Shown here: positions 1 through 8,214 of the stretch, one piece after another | How positions within the stretch are numbered: position 1 is the first letter of the stretch | Layout of the letters: every line of letters begins with the position of its first letter | Assembly: GCA_046349435.1 (NCBI GenBank) | Contig: JAXMCI010000004.1 | Coordinates: 1-64,000, forward strand | DNA: 64,000 nucleotides | Source: JAXMCI01 sp046349435 | GTDB lineage: Bacteria > Pseudomonadota > Alphaproteobacteria > Dongiales > Dongiaceae | Reading direction: 5' to 3' | Position numbers and translations under genes: made by a program | The notes under the pieces: generated by a model | What the model was told of the DNA's origin: nothing | Seen by the model: only the letters and a program-made list of their open reading frames with translations | Databases searched by the model: none

Positions 1-1217
1 CCGACCAGCGTCGGCCGCGAGCCGGGCACCTTGAACCCGACCGTGACGTCCGAGTTGCCCGAATCGTGCAGCGGCACCTTCGAGCCGCCGCCCAGCAGCG
101 CCTGGCCCGAGGCCAGCTGCAGCGGCTGGCTCACCTCGATCGGGCCGTCATTGCCCTGCACCACGATGATCGCGTTCCGGCCCAGCGACTCCGCCAGGGC
201 CACCGCATTGTCCAGCGACACCGGGTCGCCCTTCGTCCCGCGACCGCTGGGATCGCCGTTGGCCGACGCGAACACGATCGTGTGCGTCTTCACCGTCAGC
301 TCGTCGACCACAACGTCGTTCGGGTCGCTCTGGTAGTCCTCGGTCACGATGTCGACGTCGCGCTGCACCCGGTCGACCATCCGCCGGTCGAGCGGCGACA
401 GCTTCGGGCCGGGCGTCCCCGTCACCGCGCCCAGCGGGATCCGCAGCTCCAGCCCGCCGAAGGCCTGCGTGCCCCGCGGGTTGTCCCACTGCACCTCGCC
501 GTTGATCGTCAGCCGCGACTGCATCCCCAGGAAGTCGATGTCGTAGAGGCGAACCTCGAGCCGGCCGCGCGGGCCCGCGATCGTGTCGACGTCGGAGTTG
601 GTGAAGAAGTAGCCGCCAATGAAGGCACGGACGTCCATGTCACCGTCCGCCGGGAAGATCGGCAGACGCCAGCCGACCTCGCCGTCGAACCCGTAGAGCG
701 GCTTCTCTCGGTCGGTCGTGATCCCGATCGTGTTGCCGTTGATCTCGAGGTGGCCGTTGCTGTTGTCGACGCTCTGCCCCCCGGCGTTGAACGGGATGTA
801 GCCGTTCACCCGGAAGTCCCAGTCGACCGACAGCGCCTCCAGCCCCAGCGTCGCCTGGTAGAACAGGTTGTCGTTCTCGCTGTTCTGGATGTCGAAGTAG
901 CCGTAGCCGCCCAGGATCCACGACGGATCGACCTGGGTGCGGTAGCCCAGGCCGAAATTGCCCTCCTGGGTGGGCGAGGTGGTGAAGGTGCCGCGCAGAT
1001 CGCCGAACAGCAGCGAGGTCTGGTCCTGCCAGACCGGGATGAACATGTCGACGTCGCCGAAGCTGTGGTCGTTGCCGACCGCGCCCCCGACCTCGATCCA
1101 GGGCTGCCACTTCGCTTCCTGCGCCAGAGCCTTGCCCGCACCCGGCGCCGCAACCACGACCGCCGCCGCGCCGACCAGCAGCCGCGCACGCAGCCCGACC
1201 CGCTCGAATCCCATCAT
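1..1217 (-). CDS. Inverse autotransporter (intimin/invasin-type barrel) with beta-helix passenger, 3' end cut off
   Basis: About 405 N-terminal residues are visible; the gene runs off the left edge without a stop. Two adjacent ATGs (1217 and 1214) follow a purine-rich ribosome site (AGGAAGGGAG). Residues 1-33 form a signal peptide ending ALA-QE. Residues 35 to about 250 have alternating strands with the inverse-autotransporter barrel pattern (GDLRGTF, GLGYRTQ, GGYGYFD, DNLFYQATLGLE, FRVNGYIPF). After a linker, residues from about 310 (KGDPVSLDNAVALAE, IIVVQGNDGP, GQALLGGGS) look like the start of a right-handed beta-helix passenger. In this family an N-terminal barrel sits in the outer membrane and exports the C-terminal passenger to the surface, usually for adhesion. 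The passenger's length and target cannot be seen. The barrel call is firm from pattern; the adhesin role is inference. Confidence 0.8.
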   Translation of the reverse strand, partial: MMGFERVGLRARLLVGAAAVVVAAPGAGKALAQEAKWQPWIEVGGAVGNDHSFGDVDMFIPVWQDQTSLLFGDLRGTFTTSPTQEGNFGLGYRTQVDPSWILGGYGYFDIQNSENDNLFYQATLGLEALSVDWDFRVNGYIPFNAGGQSVDNSNGHLEINGNTIGITTDREKPLYGFDGEVGWRLPIFPADGDMDVRAFIGGYFFTNSDVDTIAGPRGRLEVRLYDIDFLGMQSRLTINGEVQWDNPRGTQAFGGLELRIPLGAVTGTPGPKLSPLDRRMVDRVQRDVDIVTEDYQSDPNDVVVDELTVKTHTIVFASANGDPSGRGTKGDPVSLDNAVALAESLGRNAIIVVQGNDGPIEVSQPLQLASGQALLGGGSKVPLHDSGNSDVTVGFKVPGSRPTLV

Positions 1218-1539
1218 TCGACTCTCCCTTCCTGGTCAAGTCGGGCCGGACACAGCCCGGACCTGATAACCCCACTTGCGGGATACTCCCGAGGTCGCCG
1301 TTCCGCAATCTCGGCGCGTGGCAAGGCCATCCCCTGGCGCCGATTCCGCCCCTTCTGTTGCGGAAATGTCACAGAGTGGCCGATCCGCGACAGCGGCATG
1401 GCCTTGGCCCTCATTGTCTCGCCGCAGCGGGGAAGCGATAATCGTCGCGCTTCGGGGAAGACAGCCCGGGATCGCGGCTGCGCAAGCCGCGTCAGGGTCC
1501 CGGCACCCCGCAGGGAGAGTCACGAGACAGGAGCCATCC
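1218..1539. other. Divergent intergenic region, probable promoters both ways
   Basis: This 322-base gap separates the leftward autotransporter and the rightward binding-protein gene, so it should carry two promoters. I see no convincing sigma-70 hexamer pair. A 6-bp inverted repeat, TTCCGC at 1344-1349 and GCGGAA at 1360-1365 with a 10-base spacer, could be an operator. TTCCGCAA at 1301-1308 repeats the left arm in the same orientation. No open frame here looks coding. Confidence 0.35.
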
Positions 1540-2781
1540 ATGGTTGCATCGCATATCCCCGGCCGCCGCGCCCTGCTGCGGCTGGCCGCCGCAGGCGCGC
1601 TCGTCCTCGGGCTCGGCGCCGCGGGCCAGGCCGCGGCCGAGGACGTCAAGCTCGGCATCCTCTTCGACGTCACCGGGCCGATCGCCAACTTCGTGCCGCC
1701 GATCCTCGACGCCGCCAAGCTGGCGGTCGACGAGGTCAACGCCAATGGCGGCATCCTCAACGGCCAGAAGCTGCAGATGATCGTCGGCGACACCCAGGGC
1801 ACTGCCCAGGGCTCGATCGACGCGGCGACCAAGCTGGTCAACGTCGACAACGTTGCGGCCATCGTCGGCGCGCTGACCAGCGGCGCCACCGTGGCCGCCG
1901 CCAACACCGTCACCATCCCCAACCACGTGCTGCAGATCTCGCCGACCGCGACCACCCCGGTCCTGACCAAGCTCAAGGACGAGGACTTCGTCTTCCGCGT
2001 CGTGCCGAGCGACGACTACCAGGGCATCGTGCTGGCCAAGCTGGTCTGGGACCAGGGCCTGAAGAAGGTGGCGCTGACCTACGTCAACAACGACTACGGC
2101 GTCGGCATCGCCGACACCTTCCGCGCCGCCTACAAGAAGCTCGGCGGCACGATCACCGCCGACCAGGTGCACGAGCCGAAGAAGAGCAGCTACCGCTCGG
2201 AGCTGGCGACGCTCGCCGCCGGCAAGCCGGACGGGCTGGTGCTGATCGCCTACGCCGCCGACAGCGGCATCACCATCATCAAGCAGGCGCTGGAGAACGG
2301 CTTCTTCACGCAGTTCGTCGGCACCGACGGGCTGCGCGACAACCTGCTGATCGAGCAGGTCGGGGCCGACAACCTGAAGGGCATCTTCTTCACCTCGCCC
2401 TCGGCCAAGCCCGGCACCTCGGCGGCGCAGAAGTTCGAGCAGATCTACAGCGCGGCCTACAAGACGACGAAGGACAAGTTCTTCATCGCCCAGACCTACG
2501 ACGCGGTGATGCTGGCCGCGCTGGCCATCCAGCAGGCCGGCTCGACCGACCGCGCCAAGATCCGCGACGCGCTGCGCCAGGTCTGCTGCGCGCCCGGCGA
2601 GGTGATCGAGCCCGGCGAGTGGGCCAAGGCGCTCGCCGCCATCAAGGCCGGCAAGAAGATCGACTACAACGGCGCCTCGACCGAGGCCGAGTTCGACGCC
2701 AACGGCGATGTCGCCGGGGTGATCGGCCACTTCGTCATCGAGAACGGCGCCTACAAGGAAGTCGGGCTGGTCAACCCGTAG
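1540..2781 (+). CDS. LIV-type ABC transporter substrate-binding protein (orphan)
   Basis: 413 residues. The ATG at 1540 follows AGGAG by six bases and opens a signal peptide (RRALLRLAAAGALVLGLGAAGQAAA, cleavage before ED at about 34); longer in-frame extensions upstream have no such features. The mature part is a type I periplasmic binding protein of the LivJ/LivK family (VKLGILFDVTGP, LAVDEVNANGG, VGALTSGATVAAA, YVNNDYGVG). It would bind an amino acid or a small acid or amide in the periplasm and deliver it to a LivHMGF complex. A vicinal Cys-Cys (QVCCAPG) lies near residue 348. No permease or ATPase genes adjoin it on this strand; it converges on the DUF3830 gene. The second LIV cluster in the window lacks a binding protein, so this could be its partner, which is speculation. 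Confidence 0.88.
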   Translation: MVASHIPGRRALLRLAAAGALVLGLGAAGQAAAEDVKLGILFDVTGPIANFVPPILDAAKLAVDEVNANGGILNGQKLQMIVGDTQGTAQGSIDAATKLVNVDNVAAIVGALTSGATVAAANTVTIPNHVLQISPTATTPVLTKLKDEDFVFRVVPSDDYQGIVLAKLVWDQGLKKVALTYVNNDYGVGIADTFRAAYKKLGGTITADQVHEPKKSSYRSELATLAAGKPDGLVLIAYAADSGITIIKQALENGFFTQFVGTDGLRDNLLIEQVGADNLKGIFFTSPSAKPGTSAAQKFEQIYSAAYKTTKDKFFIAQTYDAVMLAALAIQQAGSTDRAKIRDALRQVCCAPGEVIEPGEWAKALAAIKAGKKIDYNGASTEAEFDANGDVAGVIGHFVIENGAYKEVGLVNP

Positions 2782-2787
2782 GACCCG

Positions 2788-2819
2788 GCTCCCTCTCCCG
2801 CACGGGCGGGAGAGGGAGC
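2788..2819. terminator. Bidirectional hairpin terminator, single-hairpin member of the repeat family
   Basis: A perfect 14-bp stem (2788-2801 with 2806-2819) and 4-base loop lies between two convergent stop codons. There is no U tract. The arms (CCTCTCCCGC / GCGGGAGAGG) match the dispersed palindromes found elsewhere in the window, so this repeat has probably been placed or kept as a terminator. Confidence 0.65.
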
Positions 2820-3293
2820 TCACATCCGGCCGATCTCGACCAGCTTGACGCCGTCCAGGCGGATCCGCTGGCACTGGGCGGCGAAGCCGTCCAGGCCCTC
2901 GACCATGCGGCCGAAGATGTTGCAGGGGGTCCAGCCGAGCGGGCCGAAGATGCGGCCGCCCTCGGCGTAGAACATGCCGATCTCCCAGAGCTCGTCGGCC
3001 AGCCCCTTCATCAGGTTCTTCGCCTGGTAGAACCACAGGCAGTCGCCGGGCGCCGGGAAGCAGGTCTGGTTCTCCGCCGGCAGGCCGCGCGGGTCGAAGC
3101 CGCGCGCCTCGGGCGGCAGGCCCAGCATGATCTCCGGCCCGGCGAACATGGCGTGCATGGCGGGGATGCGCACCGGCCGGGCGAGCGCGCCCCAGATCGC
3201 CGCGCAGGTCGCGGGCGCGCCGTCCTCGTAGAGCTGCACGCGGCCCTGGGCGCCGCTGTCCACGAAACGGAAATAGAGGCTTCGTCCGGTCAC
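2820..3293 (-). CDS. DUF3830 family protein (cyclophilin-like fold)
   Basis: 157 residues, the usual size for DUF3830. Family landmarks include FRFVDSGAQGRVQLYEDGAPATC near the N-terminus, GPEIMLGLPP, PAPGDCLWFYQ and the C-terminal IFGRMVEGLDGFA. DUF3830 proteins have a cyclophilin-like barrel and no established reaction. They often sit beside amidohydrolases and LIV-type transporters. Here the ATG overlaps the upstream oxygenase stop by four bases (ATGA), and the gene is the last of the regulon running from 11234. I infer a role in the same small-molecule catabolic route, perhaps as a minor hydrolase or binding subunit. It ends at a bidirectional terminator. Confidence 0.82.
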   Translation of the reverse strand: MTGRSLYFRFVDSGAQGRVQLYEDGAPATCAAIWGALARPVRIPAMHAMFAGPEIMLGLPPEARGFDPRGLPAENQTCFPAPGDCLWFYQAKNLMKGLADELWEIGMFYAEGGRIFGPLGWTPCNIFGRMVEGLDGFAAQCQRIRLDGVKLVEIGRM

Positions 3294-4306
3294 GCGCGGT
3301 CTCCTTCCCTGCTGGCCTGCTTGCGGTAGGCGTAGTTCTTGTCGATCCGCTCCATCAGGTAGTCGCCGTAGCGCACCGGCGGCATGGCGGGCTCGCCCGG
3401 CCGGCGGCAGCCGGCGACCGGCGCCACCACCGTGTCGGTGTGCGGATCGAAGAAATAGGGGAGGGAGTAGCGGTCGTGGCCGGAGCGGTTGACCACCCGG
3501 TGCGGCGTCGAGGGCCAGCGCCCGTTCGACCAGCGCGAGCCCATGTCGCCGATGTTGACCACGAAGGTGTCATCGATCGGCGTGGCGTCGATCCAGCTCT
3601 TCTCGCGGCTGCGCACCTGGAGGCCGCCGCTGCTGTCCTGCGCCAGGATGGTGATGAAGCCGTAGTCGGTGTGCGGCGCCGAGCCGTACTGCATCGCGTC
3701 GGCGTCGGGCGGCTGCGGCGGATAGTGCAGCAGCCGCAGGAACGTCGTCGGATGGGCGAAATGCGCGTCGAGCCCGGTCGGCGGCAGCCCGAGCGCGGCG
3801 GCGATCATCCGCATCATGCGGCGGCCGAGCCGCCGCAGCGCGCGATCGTAGTCGGCGATCGTCTCGCGGAACCCCGGCAGGTCGGCCGGCCACTGGTTCG
3901 CCCCGTCGAGCGCCCCCGGCGGCGCGCCGGGCTCGACCTCGTGCATCACCATCAGCGATTCGCTGAGGTTGGGCCGCGTCGCCTTCTCGATCGAGGAGGT
4001 GACGATCACCGAGGTCGCCATCGCGAGATAGCCGCGGAAGGCGCGGTTGATGGCGAGCTTCTGCTTCTCGGCCAGCGGCAGGGCGTGGAAGGCGGCGCTC
4101 ATGGCGAAGGCCTGGCGGCGCAGCTCCGGGTCGACGCCGTGCCCGGCGATGTAGCAGAAGCCGTGGTCGCGGCAGGCGTGGTCGAAGGCGGCGGCGAGCG
4201 GCGCCAGCGCCGCCGCGTCGGCATTGTCGGCGGCCTCGGCCAGCCCGGTCAGGTCGACGACGGGGAGCTTGAGCGCCGGGTCGACGTGGAAATGCTCCTC
4301 GCTCAT
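3290..4306 (-). CDS. 2-oxoglutarate/Fe(II)-dependent oxygenase, isopenicillin N synthase family
   Basis: 338 residues. The N-terminal DIOX_N region (residues 14-130, with FDHACRDHGFCYIAGHGV) is followed by the double-stranded beta-helix core. The iron triad is His212-x-Asp214 (PHTDYG) and His269 (TPHRVVN); Arg279-x-Ser281 (RYS) is the usual 2-oxoglutarate carboxylate anchor. The enzyme is therefore expected to be active and to hydroxylate, desaturate or cyclise a small molecule using O2 and 2-oxoglutarate. The start lies one base after the amidohydrolase stop and the end overlaps the DUF3830 start, so the three are cotranscribed. The substrate is not evident; the context suggests a compound taken up by the adjoining LIV transporter. 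Confidence 0.88.
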   Translation of the reverse strand: MSEEHFHVDPALKLPVVDLTGLAEAADNADAAALAPLAAAFDHACRDHGFCYIAGHGVDPELRRQAFAMSAAFHALPLAEKQKLAINRAFRGYLAMATSVIVTSSIEKATRPNLSESLMVMHEVEPGAPPGALDGANQWPADLPGFRETIADYDRALRRLGRRMMRMIAAALGLPPTGLDAHFAHPTTFLRLLHYPPQPPDADAMQYGSAPHTDYGFITILAQDSSGGLQVRSREKSWIDATPIDDTFVVNIGDMGSRWSNGRWPSTPHRVVNRSGHDRYSLPYFFDPHTDTVVAPVAGCRRPGEPAMPPVRYGDYLMERIDKNYAYRKQASREGDRA

Positions 4307-4307
4307 C

Positions 4308-5681
4308 TCAGCGCATTCCCTCGGCGGCGAACAGCGGCTCGGCCCGCGCCCAGACGCTCTCGGCGACCTGTTGCGCCTCGCCGATCAGCTCGGCCTCGTC
4401 GAAGCGGGTGAGACGGCGGTCGTCGACCAGCATCTCGCCGTCGACCAGGACGTGGGTCACGTCGCTGCCGTTGGCGTTGTAGACGAGGTTGGTGACGAGG
4501 TTGTGGAGGCGCACCGGGCTGCACCACGCCGTGCGCATGTCGACCAGGATGACGTCCGCCTTCTTGCCCGGCTCGAGCGAGCCGACCTCGCGGTCGAGCC
4601 CGAGGCAGCGCGCGCCGCCGATCGTCGCCATGGTCAGCACGTCGGCGGCGTTGCGGATCTTCACGTCCTGGAAGAGCGCGCGCGGGATGACGATCGCCGA
4701 GCGCATCACCTTGAACATGTCGTTGGACAGCCAGTCGCTGCCCAGCGAGACCTTCATCCCCGCCGCGTAGATCTGCTTCATCGGCGGGTAGTAGCCGCGC
4801 TTGCCGACCAGGAAGGCGGTGTGCGACATGGCCGAGCCGGTATCGACCATGATGCCGATGTCCTCCTCGTCCATGAAGACGCAGTGGGCGCCGATGAAGT
4901 CGGGGCCGAGCAGCCCCAGCTCCTTCAGCAGCGGCACCGACTTCTTGCCCCACGACTTGACCATGAACTCGGACTCGCCCGGCACGGCGCAGAGGTGGGT
5001 GTGGATGCCGACCTTGTGCTTGCGCGCCAGCTCGCCGAGGCGGCCCAGCGTCTCCGGCCGCAGCCGGTCCGGCCCGTCCGGCGCCACCCGGCAGGTGATG
5101 CGGCCGCCGCCCTTGCCCTGCCAGTTCTCGAACAGCTCCTGCGCCTCCTCGAGGCCCTCCTCGACCAGCCGCTGGTCCCAGGCGCGGTCGAGCCGGCCGA
5201 AGCCGATCTTCGAGCTGTCGACCTCGCGGATCTCGGCGGCGACGATGCCGCGCAGGCCGACCCGCTCGATGATCCGGGCGGATTGCGGCTGGTGCCACCA
5301 GCACTCGTTGATCGTGGTGGTGCCGGTCTTCAGCATCTCGACGCCGTGCACCATGCCGGGCAGCAGCATGTCGTCCTTGGTGATGACGTTCTCGTGCATG
5401 CCGAGCGCGATGCGGAACGGCCCGCCATAGGTCGGCACGTCCTCGGTCAGCGCCTTGGTCAGGGCCCCGGCGAGATGGGTGTGGGTGTTGACGAAGCCCG
5501 GCAGGATGGCCCGGCCACGGGCGTCGATGACGCGGTCGGCGCCGTCCTTGTGGGCGGCCAGCGCCGCGCTCGGGCCCGCCGCGACGATGCGGTCGCCCTC
5601 GATCGCCACCGCGCCGTCGGCGATCGCCTCGGGCGCCCCCGCCATGGTGATGAGGTAGCCGCCATGGATGAAGGTCTTCAT
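4308..5681 (-). CDS. Amidohydrolase, TRZ/ATZ (MTA/SAH deaminase-like) family
   Basis: 457 residues from an ATG preceded by GGAAGGAGAG; this start beats longer in-frame options. It has the metal-dependent deaminase and chlorohydrolase layout: small N-terminal beta-sandwich, then His67-x-His69 (GFVNTHTHLAG), HTHLC as the third His site, GAHC for the fourth, and a metal-ligand Asp in GSDW. The length suits the S-adenosylhomocysteine/methylthioadenosine deaminase, guanine deaminase and atrazine hydrolase group. It likely deaminates or hydrolyses an N-heterocycle or amidine in the cytoplasm. A probable IclR-type box lies about 80 bases upstream, so this gene may have its own promoter within the regulon. 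The exact substrate cannot be read from sequence. Confidence 0.87.
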   Translation of the reverse strand: MKTFIHGGYLITMAGAPEAIADGAVAIEGDRIVAAGPSAALAAHKDGADRVIDARGRAILPGFVNTHTHLAGALTKALTEDVPTYGGPFRIALGMHENVITKDDMLLPGMVHGVEMLKTGTTTINECWWHQPQSARIIERVGLRGIVAAEIREVDSSKIGFGRLDRAWDQRLVEEGLEEAQELFENWQGKGGGRITCRVAPDGPDRLRPETLGRLGELARKHKVGIHTHLCAVPGESEFMVKSWGKKSVPLLKELGLLGPDFIGAHCVFMDEEDIGIMVDTGSAMSHTAFLVGKRGYYPPMKQIYAAGMKVSLGSDWLSNDMFKVMRSAIVIPRALFQDVKIRNAADVLTMATIGGARCLGLDREVGSLEPGKKADVILVDMRTAWCSPVRLHNLVTNLVYNANGSDVTHVLVDGEMLVDDRRLTRFDEAELIGEAQQVAESVWARAEPLFAAEGMR

Positions 5682-5758
5682 CGCCGCTCTCCTTCCGTCG
5701 CCGCCTCGGCGCCCCGGGCAGGGCCACTCTCGGCCTGCCCGGCGCACCGCGTCAATCT

Positions 5759-5785
5759 GCGAAACATCGTTTCGCGCCGTGAAAT
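5759..5785 (-). promoter_or_regulatory. Candidate IclR operator upstream of the amidohydrolase gene
   Basis: It contains the perfect 7-bp inverted repeat GCGAAAC-ATC-GTTTCGC (5759-5775), followed by CGCCGTGAAAT. Nearly the same arrangement occurs at 11404-11429, before the binding-protein gene of the same operon group, in the same orientation. The IclR-family gene ends at its edge. The regulator assignment is inferred from proximity. Confidence 0.55.
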
Positions 5786-6606
5786 CAGCGGAGCCGCCGC
5801 TCCAGCTCGGCCACCTTCGCGGTCATGATCTCGAGATGCCGCGGCCGCTCGTCCGCCACGATGTGCGGCCGGAGGCCGGAGATGCTGACCGCGGCGATCA
5901 CCCGCCCGTCGCGGTCGCGCACCGGCAGGCCGAGGCTGCCGATGCCCTCGACCACGTCGTCGAGGCCGATCTCCCAGCCGCGCCCGCGGATCGCGGCGAG
6001 CGTCTCGCCGAGCGTCGCCGGGTCGGTCGGGCTGCTCGGGGTCAGCGCCGGCAGGGGCCGGGCGAGCGCGGCGGCGATCTCCGCCTCCGGGCGGAAGGCG
6101 AGCAGCACGCGCGGGCCGGCGCCGCAGGAGAGCGGCATGCGGCCGCCGATCGACCAGGAGCGGATCTGGATCGCCTGGCCGCCATCGACCCGGCCGATGC
6201 AGAGCGCCGTCTCGTCATGCACGACGCCGAGGAAGGCGGTCGCCTCGGTCGCCTCGGCGATCGCCGCCAGCACCGGCTGGGCGCGCTGGCGCAGGTCGTC
6301 GCACGGGGTGAAGCCGGAGGCCAGCTCGAGCACGCCCAGGCCCAGCGAGTAGCCCTTGGTGGCGAGGTCCTGCTCGATCAGCCGCTCGGTCATCAGGGTG
6401 ATCAGCAGGCGCCGGGTGGTGCCCTTGTCGAGCGCCGCGCGCTCGGCGATCTCGCCCAGCGCCAGCGCCCGGTCGCTGAGGGTGAAGCTGCGCAGGATGG
6501 CGAGCGCGCGCCGCACCGCGCGCACCGAGCCGTCGCTCGGCCGGGTCCGCGTCGCGGGCCGCGGCAGGCGGCCGTTCGCCGCGCCGTTCTCGTCGGGCAT
6601 TCTCAT
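5785..6606 (-). CDS. IclR family transcriptional regulator
   Basis: 273 residues from the ATG at 6606, which overlaps the LivF stop by four bases (ATGA). A winged helix-turn-helix occupies about residues 25-90 (VRRALAILRSF, LALGEIAERAALDKGTTRRLL, YSLGLGVLEL). The effector-binding GAF-like domain follows to the C-terminus (DETALCIGRVDGG, PLSCGAGPRVLLAF, GLPVRDRDGRVIAAVSISG). IclR proteins bind palindromic operators as dimers or tetramers and respond to catabolic intermediates. Lying between the transporter and amidohydrolase genes, with a shared box at 5759-5785 and 11404-11429, it very probably controls this regulon and its own synthesis. Whether it activates or represses is not visible. Confidence 0.9.
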   Translation of the reverse strand: MRMPDENGAANGRLPRPATRTRPSDGSVRAVRRALAILRSFTLSDRALALGEIAERAALDKGTTRRLLITLMTERLIEQDLATKGYSLGLGVLELASGFTPCDDLRQRAQPVLAAIAEATEATAFLGVVHDETALCIGRVDGGQAIQIRSWSIGGRMPLSCGAGPRVLLAFRPEAEIAAALARPLPALTPSSPTDPATLGETLAAIRGRGWEIGLDDVVEGIGSLGLPVRDRDGRVIAAVSISGLRPHIVADERPRHLEIMTAKVAELERRLR

Positions 6607-7325
6607 CGCGCGGTCCTCACGGCGCCGTCGAGGAAGAGGGCATGCAGCGCGGCGCGGTCGACGGCACCGGCCGGCGCGTCGAGCGCCTCGCGGCCGCGCA
6701 CCAGGACGCAGACGCGGCTGGCCAGGCTCAGCGCCTTGGCGACGTTCTGCTCGACCAGCAGGATCGGGATCGCCTGCTCGCGATGGATGCGCTCGATCGC
6801 CTGGAACACCTGGTCGACCATGACCGGCGAGAGGTCGCTGCTCGGCTCGTCGAGCAGCAGCAGCTTCGGGCGCAGCAGCAGGGTGAGCGCGATCGACAGC
6901 ATGCGCCGCTCGCCGCCGGAGAGGTTGCCGGCGCGCTCGCGCCGCCGCTCGGCCAGCACCGGGAAGAGCTGGAACAGCCGCTCGCTCTCGGCGGCGAGCG
7001 CGGCCGGGCGCAGGAAGGCCCCCATGCGCAGGTTGTCGAGCACGCTGAGGTCGGCGAAGACGTTGCTGGTCTGCGGCACGTAGCCCAGCCCCTCGGCCGC
7101 CCGGCGATGGGCGGGCAGCCGCGTGATGTCGCGCCCGGCCAGGCTGACGCTGCCGCCGGTCACCCGGGTCAGGCCGATGGCGGTCTTCAGCACCGTCGAC
7201 TTGCCCGAGCCGTTGGCGCCGAGCACCGCCAGCACCTCGCCGGCCGCGAGCCGCAGCGAGACGCCGTCGAGCACGGTGATCGGCCCGTACCCCGCCACCA
7301 CGTTGGACAGCGCCAGCATCGTCAC
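6603..7325 (-). CDS. livF: LIV-type ABC transporter ATP-binding protein (LivF)
   Basis: 240 residues, the usual LivF size. It shows Walker A GANGSGKST, Q-loop near YVPQTSNVF, signature LSGGE, Walker B LLLLDEPSSD and switch region LLVEQNV. The YVPQ..NVF segment and short length separate LivF from LivG. It pairs with the LivG product of 7459-8214 to drive uptake through LivH/LivM. It is followed by the IclR gene with a 4-base overlap and preceded by a long palindromic repeat that separates it from livG. Confidence 0.92.
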   Translation of the reverse strand: MTMLALSNVVAGYGPITVLDGVSLRLAAGEVLAVLGANGSGKSTVLKTAIGLTRVTGGSVSLAGRDITRLPAHRRAAEGLGYVPQTSNVFADLSVLDNLRMGAFLRPAALAAESERLFQLFPVLAERRRERAGNLSGGERRMLSIALTLLLRPKLLLLDEPSSDLSPVMVDQVFQAIERIHREQAIPILLVEQNVAKALSLASRVCVLVRGREALDAPAGAVDRAALHALFLDGAVRTAR

Positions 7326-7330
7326 GCGCG

Positions 7331-7450
7331 CCCTCCCTTTCCCGCGGCGCGGGAGAGGGTCGGGGTGAGGGCGGTGCCGCGGGCGCGATCCTCACCCTCC
7401 CGGCGCCGAGGCGCCGGGCCCCTCCCTCTCCCGCTTCGCGGGCGAGGGGA
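7331..7450. repeat. Long composite palindromic repeat, copy 1
   Basis: About 120 bases fill the livG-livF gap. The order is a CCCGC/GCGGG hairpin, the link GTCGGGGTGAGGG, its inverse CCTCACCCTCCC, a middle hairpin GGCGCC-GAG-GGCGCC, and a final CCTCCCTCTCCCGC hairpin. The same order occurs at 9985-10100 and 52822-52938. Lying inside an operon, it probably acts as an mRNA-stability or attenuation hairpin. Confidence 0.75.
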
Positions 7451-7458
7451 CCAGGCCC

Positions 7459-8214
7459 TCACGCCGGCTCTCCGAGGTAGGAGCGCATGACGCGGGCGTC
7501 GCTGCGGATGGCGGCCGGGCTGCCCTCGGCGATGACCTCGCCGGCGTCGAGCACGTAGACCCGGTCGCAGAGGTCGGCGACCATCTCCATGTTGTGCTCG
7601 ATCAGCACGATGGTGCGGCCCTCGGCGCGCAGGCTCCGCAGGAAGGCGACCTGCTGCTCGATCAGCACCGGATTGACGCCGGCGGCCGGCTCGTCGAGCA
7701 GCAGCACGGCCGGGTCGGCCATCAGCAGCATGCCCATGGAGAGCAGCTTCTGCTGCCCGCCGGAGAGCAGCCCGGCGGGGTCGTTAGCCTTGGGCGCCAG
7801 GCCGAGCCGGTCGAGGATGGCGCGCGCCGCGGCGAGGTTGGCGCGCTCGCGCTCGCGCACCAGGCCGGGGCGCAGCAGCAGCCGGGCGAGGTCCTCGCCG
7901 GGCTGGTCGCGGCTGCCGACCAGCAGGTTCTGCAGCACGGTGAGGCGGCGGGCCAGCCGCGGCACCTGGAAGGTGCGGCCGATGCCGAGCGCCGCCACCC
8001 GGTCGGGCCGGCCGAGCGGCAGGGCGCGGCCGTCGAGCCGCACCGCGCCGCGGTCCGGCAGCTGGGTGCCGCCGATGACGTTGAGCAGCGTCGACTTGCC
8101 CGAGCCGTTCGGCCCGACCAGCCCGACGATGCTGCCCGGCGCCGCCTCCAGCGAGACGCCCTTCAGCGCCTGGAAGCCGCCGAAGGCGACGGCGACGTCA
8201 GCGGCGGTCAGCAT
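7459..8214 (-). CDS. livG: LIV-type ABC transporter ATP-binding protein (LivG)
   Basis: 251 residues. Walker A is GPNGSGKST, the signature is LLSGGQQKLL, Walker B is LLLDEPAAGVNP and the switch is LIEHNMEMV. These are typical of LivG, including the extra helices between Q-loop and signature. Its start overlaps the end of the LivM permease gene by 17 bases, so translation is likely coupled. It supplies the second nucleotide-binding domain of the transporter. Confidence 0.92.
   Translation of the reverse strand: MLTAADVAVAFGGFQALKGVSLEAAPGSIVGLVGPNGSGKSTLLNVIGGTQLPDRGAVRLDGRALPLGRPDRVAALGIGRTFQVPRLARRLTVLQNLLVGSRDQPGEDLARLLLRPGLVRERERANLAAARAILDRLGLAPKANDPAGLLSGGQQKLLSMGMLLMADPAVLLLDEPAAGVNPVLIEQQVAFLRSLRAEGRTIVLIEHNMEMVADLCDRVYVLDAGEVIAEGSPAAIRSDARVMRSYLGEPA

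Noticed and set aside
66..3329. A plus-strand open frame of 1,087 codons across the left end
   Set aside because: It is Arg/His/Gln-rich, has no domain likeness, and runs antisense to or out of frame with the autotransporter, binding-protein and DUF3830 genes. Long open frames are expected by chance at this GC content.
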